49,754 nucleotides of DNA from an uncultured Eubacteriales bacterium (GCA_934385225.1 CAKRPQ010000005.1:1-49754), one strand, 5' to 3'; positions 25,045 to 33,539 are shown, numbered from the stretch's first letter. The notes: generated from the letters alone by a model not told the origin. A program made the numbers and translations.

Positions 25045-25099
25045 TCATTCTGTGTCCTTGGTTTGATTAAAATTTGTTTTTTTTATGACAAATTCCGAA

Positions 25100-25128
25100 T
25101 TGACAAAAAACGTTTCTTGTATTATACT
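25100..25128 (+). promoter_or_regulatory. Sigma-A promoter of the CotH-like gene
   Basis: TTGACA (25100-25105), 17-nt spacer, TATACT (25123-25128). The ATG follows 28 bases later, after GAAAGGAG. Confidence 0.85.
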
Positions 25129-25156
25129 TTAATAAAACCCCGAAAGGAGCCTTCAA

Positions 25157-26638
25157 ATGAAAACAAAACGATTTTTCTTATTTTTTGCTGCCTTTTTTGC
25201 TTTTTTTGTGCTTTCTTCATGCGGAAAAGAACCTCCGCGTGACGTGACCGTGCGCTTTTCGGCGTCACCGTCATATTACGGCGAGGTTCGCGGAAACACC
25301 GAGCAAATTCTTAAAGGCGGCGCGGCGTCCGAGTGGGTCACGGCTGTGCCGAATAACGGATTTGTTTTCAGGGAATGGAGCGACGGCGTGACCGAGGCTC
25401 GCCGCGCGGACGAACATTTTGACGCCGACACCGAGCTGGTCGCGTATTTTGAACCCGAGGCGTGCGAGCTTCCGATATTTGCTTTTAATATGCCGTCCGG
25501 CGACGAGGTCACGTCAAAGACGGAATACACACCCGTAACACTTCACATAACGAACACGGACGAAAAATATTGCCTCAAAAATGCGGGCGGACTTCTGCGC
25601 GGAAGAGGAAACGCCACATGGAAGCTGATGGAGAAAAAGTCATATAAACTGAAACTTGACGAAAAGGAAAATCTTCTCGGTGCGGGTCGCGGAAAGGCGA
25701 AGCAGTGGGTTCTTCTCGCAAATCATTGCGATCAGACAATGCTCCGCAATTATCTCGCGTTTTACCTCGGCTCTCATCTGGAGGGACTTGAATACACTAC
25801 CTCCGCAAACTTTGTTGAAGTCTATATAAACGGCGATTATAAGGGCGTTTATCTGCTTTGCGAGCAGACGCAGATACATAAAAACCGCGTGAATGTCGAG
25901 GAAGACCCCGAAAAGACGGACACGGGGTATCTTATCGAGCTTGACCAATACGCCGATGACGACGAGGGAAATAAGGAGGGCGAGACCTATTTCACCGCAG
26001 GCGGCGAGCTTTACAGCTTCAAACAAAAGGTGACTCCCGAGCAGTGCGAGTTTATAAAGAACTATGTGACCGAAACGGATAAGGCGATAATGGGCGGAAA
26101 ACGCGGGGAGGTCGAAAAATACATAGACCTTGCCTCGTGCGTCGATATGTATCTTGTTCAGGAATATATGATGAATATTGACGTCGGCTGGTCGTCGTTC
26201 TTTATGTATAAAAAGGCGGACGATAAACTGTTTTTCGGACCTGTATGGGATTTTGACCTTGCCGCAGGCAACGACGGCAGACTTGAAAACGGCGGCTATG
26301 AGGGCATATATGTCGGCGAGGATTACGGCTTTACGCAGTCGAGCAGATGGTACATAGCACTCATGAAACAGAGCTGGTTCAGAGAGCTTGTCAAAAATCG
26401 CTGGGAGGAGAAAAAAGACCTCTTCAAAGGTACTTCCGCCGAGGCGAGACGTACTGCCGATTCGATGAAGAATGCGGTAAAACGCAACTACGAACGTTGG
26501 GACGTATTCGGAAAGAAGATAAATCAGGAACCGAGCGGCGTTGTCGTTCTTCCGAACTACGACGCACACCTGAATCACCTCTGCTCATGGCTTGACGGCA
26601 GATTCGAATGGCTTGACGCCTATTTTAAGAATAATTGA
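25157..26638 (+). CDS. CotH-kinase-family lipoprotein
   Basis: A 493-aa exported lipoprotein: signal peptide with lipobox VLSSCG (lipidated Cys22). Residues about 27-100 form an InlB/Listeria-type beta repeat (VRFSASPSYYGEV ... FREWSDGVTEARR). The CotH domain follows (about 120-470): LRGRGNATW and KKSYKLKL (ATP-lysine region), VYINGDYKGVYLLCEQ, GYLIELDQYA, QEYMMNIDVGWSSFFMYK and the metal-binding GPVWDFDLAAGND. CotH is a kinase-like protein that phosphorylates spore coat proteins in Bacillus; surface homologues in gut clostridia are often fused to dockerins or repeats. Here it is membrane-anchored on the outside. Substrate unknown; no spore gene is adjacent. Confidence 0.9.
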   Translation: MKTKRFFLFFAAFFAFFVLSSCGKEPPRDVTVRFSASPSYYGEVRGNTEQILKGGAASEWVTAVPNNGFVFREWSDGVTEARRADEHFDADTELVAYFEPEACELPIFAFNMPSGDEVTSKTEYTPVTLHITNTDEKYCLKNAGGLLRGRGNATWKLMEKKSYKLKLDEKENLLGAGRGKAKQWVLLANHCDQTMLRNYLAFYLGSHLEGLEYTTSANFVEVYINGDYKGVYLLCEQTQIHKNRVNVEEDPEKTDTGYLIELDQYADDDEGNKEGETYFTAGGELYSFKQKVTPEQCEFIKNYVTETDKAIMGGKRGEVEKYIDLASCVDMYLVQEYMMNIDVGWSSFFMYKKADDKLFFGPVWDFDLAAGNDGRLENGGYEGIYVGEDYGFTQSSRWYIALMKQSWFRELVKNRWEEKKDLFKGTSAEARRTADSMKNAVKRNYERWDVFGKKINQEPSGVVVLPNYDAHLNHLCSWLDGRFEWLDAYFKNN

Positions 26639-26688
26639 ATTTCACAAAACGATTATTGCCGCTCATTCTTTAATTTTTTTCGAAAATT

Positions 26689-26717
26689 TGTAAGATTTCA
26701 CGTTTTGCGGAGTCTTA
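26689..26717 (+). promoter_or_regulatory. Candidate ECF-sigma (autoregulatory) promoter
   Basis: TGTAAG (26689-26694) and GTCTTA (26712-26717), spaced 17 nt, resemble the -35 TGTAAC / -10 CGTC pattern of ECF sigma promoters, right before an ECF sigma gene. No sigma-A promoter of similar quality is seen in the gap. Assignment by resemblance only. Confidence 0.4.
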
Positions 26718-26740
26718 TATACGAAAGGAGGCGACAGGTA

Positions 26741-27247
26741 ATGGAGTTCGAGCAGATTTACAGAACCTATTTCAGGCAGATTTATCTTTATGCGCTGAAA
26801 CTCTGCGGTGACGGGCACATTGCGGAAGAGATCACAAGCGACACTTTTTTTAAGGCTATAAATTCCGTAGATAAATTCCGCGGCGAATGTGATGTTTGCG
26901 TCTGGCTTTGCAGGATCGCGAAAAACACATATTATTCGCGTCTCAAAAAAGAGAAGAAAGTGCTTTTCGAAGATAACGCGAACCTCCTCGGATTGCCCGA
27001 CGAGAACGCTCTTGCCGATTTGTGCTTCCCAAACGATGACGGTGAGGAAGCGCAGCGGCTGCGCGTTATTCTGCACACACTTGGCGAGCCGTATAAAGAA
27101 GTTTTTATGTGGCGCGTTTTCGGTGAGCTGTCATTTAAGCAGATAGGCGACCTGTACGGAAAGACGGATAACTGGGCTTGCGTTACCTACCACCGAACCG
27201 TAAAAATGATCAAACGCAAATCGGAGGAGTTAAACCATGAAAAATGA
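26741..27247 (+). CDS. ECF-type RNA polymerase sigma factor
   Basis: A 168-aa sigma factor. Region 2 spans residues about 1-75 (FEQIYRTYFRQIYLYALKLC, EEITSDTFFKAINSVDKFRG, VWLCRIAKNTYYSRLKKEK). Region 4 spans about 105-160 (LGEPYKEVFMWRVFGELSFK, DLYGKTDNWACVTYHRTVKM). The start is ATG 26741 after AAAGGAGG (26724-26731). It overlaps the anti-sigma gene by 11 bases, the usual sigma/anti-sigma coupling. It probably responds to cell envelope stress, given the zinc-finger anti-sigma and VanZ partners (inference). Confidence 0.95.
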   Translation: MEFEQIYRTYFRQIYLYALKLCGDGHIAEEITSDTFFKAINSVDKFRGECDVCVWLCRIAKNTYYSRLKKEKKVLFEDNANLLGLPDENALADLCFPNDDGEEAQRLRVILHTLGEPYKEVFMWRVFGELSFKQIGDLYGKTDNWACVTYHRTVKMIKRKSEELNHEK

Positions 27248-27977
27248 GTGTAGCGTAGTTCGTGATATTCTGCCGTTGTACCTTGAAAATATGGTCAGCG
27301 AAGAAACAGGGAAATTTATTTCGGAGCATATTGCGGGCTGTCCCGAATGTGCCGCAGAGCTTGAAGCGCTGAAAAATGAAAAAGCACCCGAAAAAACGGA
27401 CGACGGTATCGGCAACCGCCTTGAAGCGGAGATTATAAAGTCCATGAAGTCCGCCCGCAAAAAGATACGAAAAAGGGTATATCGGATTGCCGCTTTTATT
27501 GCCGCCGTATTTATCGGAATTTGCGTATTGCTTCACTTTTTCCCCATTTACCGTGTTTTCGAGATCGGTTCTATGACAATGGGCAACTATTATAGCGGAG
27601 GGCAGATTGCAAAGGCTCTCTTTATCGGTTCGCCGTCGGACCGCAGAGAGGCGCAGGCTGTTTTGCGTCTGGCGGATCAGGCGTTTAATGATGTGCGGCA
27701 TACGCGAGCCGAAAATGAGGAGGCATACGGTCTTCTTGCCAGGTACGCAACCGATACCGACAGCTACGGCGACACGGCGTTCAACGAACATTCGCTCGAA
27801 ATGTGGTCGGCGCATCTCGGAGAGAAAGAGGGCTGGATCTGGGTCTTTTATTCGTCCGAAACCTTCGGTCACGACGGCAGTACCGTATGCGGCAGTCGGC
27901 GTGTTCCCTCTCTTTGGAAGGTCAAAAAAAACGACAGCGGCGAATGGACGGTCGTCCTGATCCGCGAACACCCGTAA
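27237..27977 (+). CDS. Zinc-finger (zf-HC2) membrane anti-sigma factor
   Basis: A 246-aa protein. The N-terminal zinc finger has Cys5 (ECSVVRDILPLYLE), then SEHIAGCPECAAEL with the H-x3-C-x2-C core at about residues 31-38. One membrane helix lies at about 83-105 (IAAFIAAVFIGICVLLHFF), followed by an extracytoplasmic domain of about 140 residues. The finger would hold the sigma factor encoded just upstream and release it on an external signal. Translation is coupled to the sigma gene by an 11-base overlap with GGAGG inside the sigma reading frame. The sensor domain is not recognised. Confidence 0.9.
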   Translation: MKNECSVVRDILPLYLENMVSEETGKFISEHIAGCPECAAELEALKNEKAPEKTDDGIGNRLEAEIIKSMKSARKKIRKRVYRIAAFIAAVFIGICVLLHFFPIYRVFEIGSMTMGNYYSGGQIAKALFIGSPSDRREAQAVLRLADQAFNDVRHTRAENEEAYGLLARYATDTDSYGDTAFNEHSLEMWSAHLGEKEGWIWVFYSSETFGHDGSTVCGSRRVPSLWKVKKNDSGEWTVVLIREHP

Positions 27978-27999
27978 CCGAATCAAAGGACGGCAGATA

Positions 28000-28605
28000 A
28001 TGAGTAAAATATACAGTATAATGAATTCGGGCTCCGTTTTCGGACTTTTTCTGCAAGTCATTCCGATAACACTTCTTGCGGGGATCGTTTACGCAGTCCT
28101 CAGATGTGTTTATGTGAAAAAGCATAATATTTCTGTTCGCTTCGGAACGGAAAGCACGCGTTTGCTTTTTGTGCTTTATCTTACGGGACTTGTAAACCTT
28201 GTCCTTGTTCCCGCCGATTTCTGGATATATGTCTGGGCGAATGTTTTCGTAGGGTACAGCCACAGAGAGTTTGCTTTCTTTTCGGGCGATTTCAACCTCG
28301 TTCCGACTGTTTTCGGGGTGCTTGCGGGTAAAATCACACTCGGAAGCTGGACGCGGACGATGCTTGTTTATAATCTTCTTATGTTCATTCCCCTCGGCTT
28401 TTTCCTGCCGCTCGTGTCGGAGAAAATAAATAATCGGAGTGTTCTGAAAATCGCCATATTTGTTCCGATTGCGGTGGAGCTTATACAGCCTGTTATCGGT
28501 CGCAGCTTCGATACGGACGATCTGATCCTGAATTTCGCGGGAATAATTCTCGGATATTTTATCGCAAGGCTTTTCGCCGCCGTGATCGGGAAATTAAAAA
28601 AATAA
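28000..28605 (+). CDS. VanZ-family membrane protein
   Basis: A 201-aa protein with about five hydrophobic helices. The VanZ hallmarks are NLVLVPADF, DFNLVPTVFGV, YNLLMFIPLGFFLPL and ELIQPVIGRSFDTDDLILN. VanZ confers low-level teicoplanin resistance in enterococci by an unknown mechanism; many gut homologues are of unknown role. It lies 22 bases after the anti-sigma gene and is probably part of the sigma operon, so it may be both a target and a member of an envelope-stress regulon (inference). Ends before a strong terminator. Confidence 0.9.
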   Translation: MSKIYSIMNSGSVFGLFLQVIPITLLAGIVYAVLRCVYVKKHNISVRFGTESTRLLFVLYLTGLVNLVLVPADFWIYVWANVFVGYSHREFAFFSGDFNLVPTVFGVLAGKITLGSWTRTMLVYNLLMFIPLGFFLPLVSEKINNRSVLKIAIFVPIAVELIQPVIGRSFDTDDLILNFAGIILGYFIARLFAAVIGKLKK

Positions 28606-28637
28606 AATAAGGCGGTGCTTCTGCACCGCCTTATTTT
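28604..28637. terminator. Bidirectional terminator, 15-bp stem with GGCGGTGC core
   Basis: 28604-28618 and 28623-28637 are perfect complements around a TTCT loop, with A-run and T-run arms for both directions. It serves the VanZ transcript (+) and the AraC gene (-), whose stop codon is in the arm. The AAGGCGGTGC arm recurs at 31957. Confidence 0.93.
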
Positions 28638-29481
28638 ATACCGATATATTGCCCGAACGCACGTTCTTTCTGTAATTTAACGGCGACATTCCCGTTTTTC
28701 GTTTGAACGTCCGAATGAATGCGGACGTGCCGTCAAATCCGCAGGATTCACTGATTCTCCCTACGGTGTCGTCCGTGTCCGCGAGGAGACGTTTGGCGGC
28801 GGATATGCGGCATTCGGTCAGATATGTGTACGGCGACTGCCCCGTAGCTTTCTCGAACTTTATCGAGAAATAACTTCGGCTGAATCCGAAAGTCGAAGCA
28901 AGCGAGTCTGCGTTTATTTTTTCCATATAGTTGTCGGAGATAAATTCGATTATTTTCTGTATGTTGAACGGGGAACTCGCCTCGTCACGGCTTTGAATAG
29001 TTCGTGCGAGAAGCCTGTAAATGTGTTCGGACGTCACAATTTCGGACGAGCGGTTTCGCACGTCGTTTATTACTTTGTCGAAAACAGTTTCGAAATCGGG
29101 AGTGCAGGGACTGAAAACGGGCGAGCCGAAAAGAGAGCGGATATATTCGTAATATTCGGCTGACGATGCTCCGTCAAAGTGCAGATATTTGAAGTGCCAC
29201 GGTTCGGATTCCGTGTAATATTCGTGTTCCTTTTCGCAGTCGATAAACATAAGAGATCCCTTTTCGAGCGCGTATGTTTTTCCGCCGAAACGAAGCGTAC
29301 CGCTTCCCGCCGTCGTGTACAAAAGCAGGAGGCTTCTTAAATTATCGCGATGAATATAAAATTCTTTTTTGCAATCGAATTCACCCACCCATTTGGCATA
29401 GAAATACAGTTTTTGGGCAATTTCCGTCGGTATGTTAATATATTTTTTTGCTTCAAAGCAGATTTCATTTTGTATAAACAT
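28636..29481 (-). CDS. AraC-family transcriptional regulator
   Basis: A 281-aa regulator. An N-terminal cupin-like sensing domain (residues about 10-150, with GTLRFGGKTYALEKGSLMFI and WHFKYLHFDG) is followed by two helix-turn-helix units (about 182-275): ADSLASTFGFSRSYFSIKF and VGRISESCGFDGTSAFIRTF, ending RKTGMSPLNYRK. Start ATG 29481 chosen for GAGGAAG seven bases upstream; an upstream in-frame extension is AT-rich and lacks a site. It is divergent from two glycosidase genes, so it most likely activates them in response to a sugar (inference). Confidence 0.92.
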   Translation of the reverse strand: MFIQNEICFEAKKYINIPTEIAQKLYFYAKWVGEFDCKKEFYIHRDNLRSLLLLYTTAGSGTLRFGGKTYALEKGSLMFIDCEKEHEYYTESEPWHFKYLHFDGASSAEYYEYIRSLFGSPVFSPCTPDFETVFDKVINDVRNRSSEIVTSEHIYRLLARTIQSRDEASSPFNIQKIIEFISDNYMEKINADSLASTFGFSRSYFSIKFEKATGQSPYTYLTECRISAAKRLLADTDDTVGRISESCGFDGTSAFIRTFKRKTGMSPLNYRKNVRSGNISV

Positions 29482-29520
29482 ATCTTCCTCAGAACAAATT
29501 GTATATTTTATAAGACTATT

Positions 29521-29554
29521 TGCACTTGAAAAATGCACGAATAACATATATAAT
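29521..29554 (+). promoter_or_regulatory. Promoter of the glycosidase pair with a TGCAC direct repeat
   Basis: TTGAAA (29526-29531), 17-nt spacer, perfect TATAAT (29549-29554). The -35 box lies between two direct TGCAC copies (29521-29525 and 29534-29538, 13-bp period). AraC regulators often bind direct repeats at the -35 region, so these are candidate half-sites for the divergent AraC protein. Confidence 0.65.
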
Positions 29555-29600
29555 ATATTATATCACCAAAAATTAAATTGTCAATACGGAGAAAAAACAA

Positions 29601-30479
29601 ATGGGTATTTTTGAAAAGTATGAAGGGAATCCCGTTTTCGGAAATGCCGAAACGGGCACGATGTTCGACGCATACATAAGCCGATGCGGGGAGCTTTACA
29701 GAATGGACTTTTCATACAGAAAAATGAAATCATGTGCGGTGGCGTTCAGCTCGGACGGTATAAATTGGAGCGAACCGCATATAACGCTTGCGCCGAACCC
29801 GAACAGCGGTTTTGAGGATCGCATAAGCCGAAACTGTGTTCTTTTTATCGACGGAGTTTATAAAATGTGGTACACGGGGCAGGCGAGAGGATACAGCTTT
29901 ATCGGTGTCGCCGAAAGTGAGGACGGACTTAATTTTTACAGAGTGTCGGACGAACCTGTCCTTGTTCCCGAATTTTCGTGGGAAAAGGAGTCCGTAATGA
30001 ACCCGTGCGTTCTTTACGAAAACGGAAAATACAGAATGTGGTACTCTGCGGGCGAAACATACGAGCCGAATGTACTTGCATACGCCGAAAGCGATGACGG
30101 AGTGAACTTCAAAAAGAGAAAAGCAAATCCGATATTTGTGCGCGACCCCGAAAATAAATATGAGCAGGAGAGAATCGGCGGCTGCCAAGTAATAAAGACC
30201 GATGATATGGGCTATCTGATGTTCTACATAGGATATGAGGATATCAACACAGCGAGAATCTGCGTCGCACGCTCGGACAACGGCATTACAGGGTGGGAAC
30301 GTTCTCCGTTTAATCCGATTATAGAACCCGAAGCGGGGAAATGGGACGGCGACGCCTGCTATAAACCGACTGTAATTCCATACGGCGACGGTTGGAGGCT
30401 TTGGTATAACGGCAGACTCGGTAATCTTGAATTTATAGGACTTGCCGAGTGCAAAAAACGTGATCTTTTCGGTGAATAA
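29601..30479 (+). CDS. Five-bladed beta-propeller glycosidase-like protein (GH43/GH130-type superfamily)
   Basis: A 292-aa protein without a signal peptide, built of repeated blades: KMWYTGQARGYSFIGVAES, RMWYSAGETYEPNVLAYAES, LMFYIGYEDINTARICVARS and RLWYNGRLGNLEFIGLAEC, each with the W/F-Y-x-G and A-x-S-x-DG-x-x-F pattern of the GH32/43/62/68/130 superfamily. Probable active-site acids are in the N-terminal blade (MFDAYI) and in NPCVLYENGKYRMWY. It would act in the cytoplasm on oligosaccharides, as hydrolase or phosphorylase; the exact family is uncertain. The next glycosidase gene starts 2 nt after its stop. Confidence 0.8.
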   Translation: MGIFEKYEGNPVFGNAETGTMFDAYISRCGELYRMDFSYRKMKSCAVAFSSDGINWSEPHITLAPNPNSGFEDRISRNCVLFIDGVYKMWYTGQARGYSFIGVAESEDGLNFYRVSDEPVLVPEFSWEKESVMNPCVLYENGKYRMWYSAGETYEPNVLAYAESDDGVNFKKRKANPIFVRDPENKYEQERIGGCQVIKTDDMGYLMFYIGYEDINTARICVARSDNGITGWERSPFNPIIEPEAGKWDGDACYKPTVIPYGDGWRLWYNGRLGNLEFIGLAECKKRDLFGE

Positions 30480-30481
30480 AA

Positions 30482-31954
30482 ATGAAGTTTGAAGATTATA
30501 TCAGGGAATTTAACGAAAACGACGTCGAATACATAAAAACCGATATCGGCAACGACGAGGCGCTTGATTTTCTCGGCGGCGAGATACCTATGTTCGAGTG
30601 TTCCGATAAGACCGTCGAGAAAACCTACTATTTCAGATGGTGGACTTACAGAAAGCATATAAAAAACACGCCCGAAGGGTACGTTATAACGGAGTTCCTT
30701 CCCGACGTGTCGTGGAGCGGCGCGTATAATGTCATAAACGCCGCGGCAGGGCATCATATTTCCGAGGGAAGATGGTTAAGAAACGGTGAACGCTATCTTG
30801 TCGACTACATAAATTTCCTTTTCGACCACCCCGAAATCAGTACGAAGTACAGCACATGGCTCCTTTCGGCGGCGGCAGGGCTTGACGCGGTGAAGGGCTG
30901 CATAGACGCCCGCGATTTTCTTAAAAAAGCGATGCCGTACTATGAATCGTGGGAAAAACTGCACGGGACGGAAACACCGCTTTTCTGGTCGGTTGACGGG
31001 CGCGACGCAATGGAATATTCGATAAGCGGCTCGCCCTGCGGTCACGCGGTAAAGGGAATAAGACCGACGCTCAACAGCTATATGTGCGCGGACGCAAGAA
31101 CGATTTACAATTTCTCCGTAAAAGCGGGAAATCCCCTTGAAGAGTTCTCACAGAAGTCCGATACCATCAGAGGCGGAATGGAAAAGGTGCTTTGGCGTGA
31201 GAATTTCTTCAAGGCAATTCACCCACTTGACGGCGATTTCTCGGAAAAGAATATCTGTTCGTTTGATACGTCGGGTGTCCCGCGCGAGCTTATCGGCTAT
31301 ATCCCCTGGTGCTTTTCGATACCGAACGGAGGAGATGAGGTATTCGAACTTCTTGAAGACAATTCCGTTTTTGCAGTACCCGAAGGACTTGCGACGGCAG
31401 AGCGCGGAGCAAATGGCTTTCTCGGCGAATACGACCACGAGTGCCTTTGGAACGGCTATGTGTGGCCGTTTGCAACCTCGCAGACTCTGACTGCACTTCT
31501 GAAAGAAATGCAGAGGTCTGAGAAAGCAAAAAATAAATATTCGGCTATGTTCTCGCGGCTTCTTCATCAATACGCAAACCAGCATAAAAGGATCACCGAG
31601 GACGGCAGGGATGTTATGTGGATCGACGAAGTTTTGTCGCCGACGTCACATGTCTGGACGAGCCGCGAAATACTCAAAAATCTTGGGTGGCGTAAAGAAA
31701 AAGGCGGACTTGAACGCGGAAAAGACTATAACCATTCGACTTTTTGCGATCTTGTCATTTCGCTACTTACGGGCTTCTCGGAGACAAACGGCAACGTGAA
31801 TTTTGCGCCGATAATTCCCGCGGACTGGGACTATTTTACACTTGATAATCTGTATATCCGCGGAGACCGCTATACATTAAAATACGACAGAGACGGAAAA
31901 CATTACGGCGAGGCGGGACTTAAAATATACAAAAACGGTAAAATTTACAGTTAA
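30482..31954 (+). CDS. Alpha/alpha-toroid glycoside hydrolase (MGH1/GH63-like)
   Basis: A 490-aa protein without a signal peptide. It shows repeated alpha-hairpin segments and the hallmark motifs of GH63/GH37-like toroids: TYYFRWWTYRKHI, FLPDVSWSGAYNVINAAAGHH, WSVDGRDAMEYSISG, RPTLNSYMCADA, NGYVWPFATSQTLTALL and YNHSTFCDLVISLL. The Asp in VDGRDAME and a Glu near DVMWIDEVLSP are candidate catalytic acids. It probably trims oligosaccharides inside the cell with the propeller protein encoded 2 nt upstream. Substrate unknown. Followed at once by a terminator. Confidence 0.85.
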   Translation: MKFEDYIREFNENDVEYIKTDIGNDEALDFLGGEIPMFECSDKTVEKTYYFRWWTYRKHIKNTPEGYVITEFLPDVSWSGAYNVINAAAGHHISEGRWLRNGERYLVDYINFLFDHPEISTKYSTWLLSAAAGLDAVKGCIDARDFLKKAMPYYESWEKLHGTETPLFWSVDGRDAMEYSISGSPCGHAVKGIRPTLNSYMCADARTIYNFSVKAGNPLEEFSQKSDTIRGGMEKVLWRENFFKAIHPLDGDFSEKNICSFDTSGVPRELIGYIPWCFSIPNGGDEVFELLEDNSVFAVPEGLATAERGANGFLGEYDHECLWNGYVWPFATSQTLTALLKEMQRSEKAKNKYSAMFSRLLHQYANQHKRITEDGRDVMWIDEVLSPTSHVWTSREILKNLGWRKEKGGLERGKDYNHSTFCDLVISLLTGFSETNGNVNFAPIIPADWDYFTLDNLYIRGDRYTLKYDRDGKHYGEAGLKIYKNGKIYS

Positions 31955-31982
31955 AAAAGGCGGTGCAAAAGCACCGCCTTTT
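31955..31982. terminator. Bidirectional terminator, GGCGGTGC stem
   Basis: AAAAGGCGGTGC (31955-31966) pairs with its exact complement (31971-31982) around an AAAA loop. It ends the glycosidase pair (+) and the liv operon (-). The stem sequence is the same as that at 28609-28632. Confidence 0.92.
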
Positions 31983-31987
31983 AGTAT

Positions 31988-32704
31988 TTATTTACTTTTT
32001 CCGAGGTAGGCGTCTCTGACGTGTTCGTCGCGCAGGAGCTTTTCGCCGCTTCCCGCCATTGCGAGCGTTCCCGTCTCCATAACAAAGCCGTAGTCGGCTG
32101 TTTTGAGTGCCATATTTGCATTCTGCTCAATGAGGAGAACGGTAATTCCGTGTGCGTTTATCTCCTTGATTATCTTAAAAATGTCCATTACGACAAGCGG
32201 GGCAAGACCGAGTGACGGCTCGTCCATCATTATGAGCTTCGGACGGCTCATAAGCGCGCGCCCGACCGCAAGCATCTGCTGCTCACCGCCGGAAAGGGTA
32301 CCCGCAAGCTGCCACGAACGCTCTTTAAGTCTCGGAAAGAAGTTGTAAACCGTCCGCAGACTTTCGCTTATGTCGTCGTGGCGTAAGTACGCGCCGATTT
32401 TCAGATTTTCAAGCACGGTGAGGTTTGGGAAAACGCGTCTGCCTTCGGGAACGAGTGTCACACCCTTTGTCACGATAACATCGGAGGACGCTCCCGTGAT
32501 ATTTTCGCCGTTTACGAGGATTTCGCCCGACGTCGGTTTGACAAGTCCCGCAACCGAACGCAGAACGGTTGATTTTCCCGCACCGTTAGAGCCGATAAGG
32601 GTCATTACCTTTCCTGTTTCGACGTAAAAGGAGACGCCCTTTACTGCCTGTATGCCGCCGTAGTTTACGACAAGATTGTTTATTTCGAGTATTCTTTCAG
32701 CCAA
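31988..32704 (-). CDS. livF: Branched-chain amino acid ABC transporter ATPase LivF
   Basis: A 238-aa ATPase with Walker A GSNGAGKSTVLRS, the LivF-typical TLVPEGRRVFPNLTVLENL, signature LSGGEQQMLAVGRAL, Walker B IMMDEPSLGLAP and H-loop LLIEQNA. The start is TTG 32704, eight bases after GGGAGG and overlapping the livG stop by 8 bases; a longer frame upstream would run far into livG. It pairs with LivG to power import of branched-chain or related hydrophobic amino acids. Last gene of the operon. Confidence 0.95.
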   Translation of the reverse strand: MAERILEINNLVVNYGGIQAVKGVSFYVETGKVMTLIGSNGAGKSTVLRSVAGLVKPTSGEILVNGENITGASSDVIVTKGVTLVPEGRRVFPNLTVLENLKIGAYLRHDDISESLRTVYNFFPRLKERSWQLAGTLSGGEQQMLAVGRALMSRPKLIMMDEPSLGLAPLVVMDIFKIIKEINAHGITVLLIEQNANMALKTADYGFVMETGTLAMAGSGEKLLRDEHVRDAYLGKSK

Positions 32705-33539
32705 CGTCGTCACCTCCCAGATATGCTTTGATAACATCGTCGTTCGTTCTGATCTCTTCGGGCTTGCCCTCCGCGATCTTCTTTCCGAAGTCGATGACGT
32801 ATATTCTGTCCGAAATGTCCATTACAAGGTTCATGTGATGCTCTATAAGAAGGATAGTAAGCCCGAACATATCACGCACGCGGCGGATAAATGCCGTGAG
32901 ATCTTCCGTTTCCTGCGGGTTCATACCCGCGGCGGGTTCGTCAAGAAGAAGCAGCTTCGGGTCTGTCGCAAGCGCACGGGCAATTTCAAGATGGCGCTGT
33001 TTTCCGTACGGAAGTGAAGTCGACGGTGCGTCCGCAACGTCTTCAAGCCCGAGAAGTTCAAGCAGATCGTACGCTCTTTTTCGCATCGCCTTTTCCTCTT
33101 TCATGTTGAGCATAAAAGTCGCCGTGAAGAGGTTTGATGTGCGGCGCAGATGCATTGCGGTGAGGACGTTTTCGAAAACAGTCATTGATTTGAAAAGTCT
33201 GATGTTCTGAAATGTTCTCGCAATGCCGAGATACGTTATTTTGTCGGGTGTCGGAGCGAGCTTTTTGCCTGCGTAAAGCCCCACGTTCTGCCCTGCGTAT
33301 GTGCGGAGCATTTTTCCGTGCGGATGGTTTATCACATAAGGCTTGCCGCAGAACGAAATCATTCCGTTCGTCGGCTCGTAAACGCCGGTTACGGCGTTAA
33401 AAGCTGTGGTTTTTCCCGCGCCGTTAGGTCCGATAAGCGATACGATTTCGCCTTCGTTTACGTCCATTGAGAAGTTGTCAACGGCAACGACACCGCCGAA
33501 CTGCATTGTCAGATTTTCGATGTGAAGAACGTTTTTCAT
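32697..33539 (-). CDS. livG: Branched-chain amino acid ABC transporter ATPase LivG
   Basis: A 280-aa ATPase with Walker A GPNGAGKTTAFNAVTG, the LivG-type insert (KMLRTYAGQNVGLYAGKKLA), GIARTFQNIRLFKSMTVFEN, signature LPYGKQRHLEIARAL and Walker B LLLDEPAAGMNP followed by LLIEHHMNLVMD. The extra loop before the Q-loop is typical of this subunit. It starts 1 nt after the livM stop and overlaps livF. Confidence 0.95.
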   Translation of the reverse strand: MKNVLHIENLTMQFGGVVAVDNFSMDVNEGEIVSLIGPNGAGKTTAFNAVTGVYEPTNGMISFCGKPYVINHPHGKMLRTYAGQNVGLYAGKKLAPTPDKITYLGIARTFQNIRLFKSMTVFENVLTAMHLRRTSNLFTATFMLNMKEEKAMRKRAYDLLELLGLEDVADAPSTSLPYGKQRHLEIARALATDPKLLLLDEPAAGMNPQETEDLTAFIRRVRDMFGLTILLIEHHMNLVMDISDRIYVIDFGKKIAEGKPEEIRTNDDVIKAYLGGDDVG

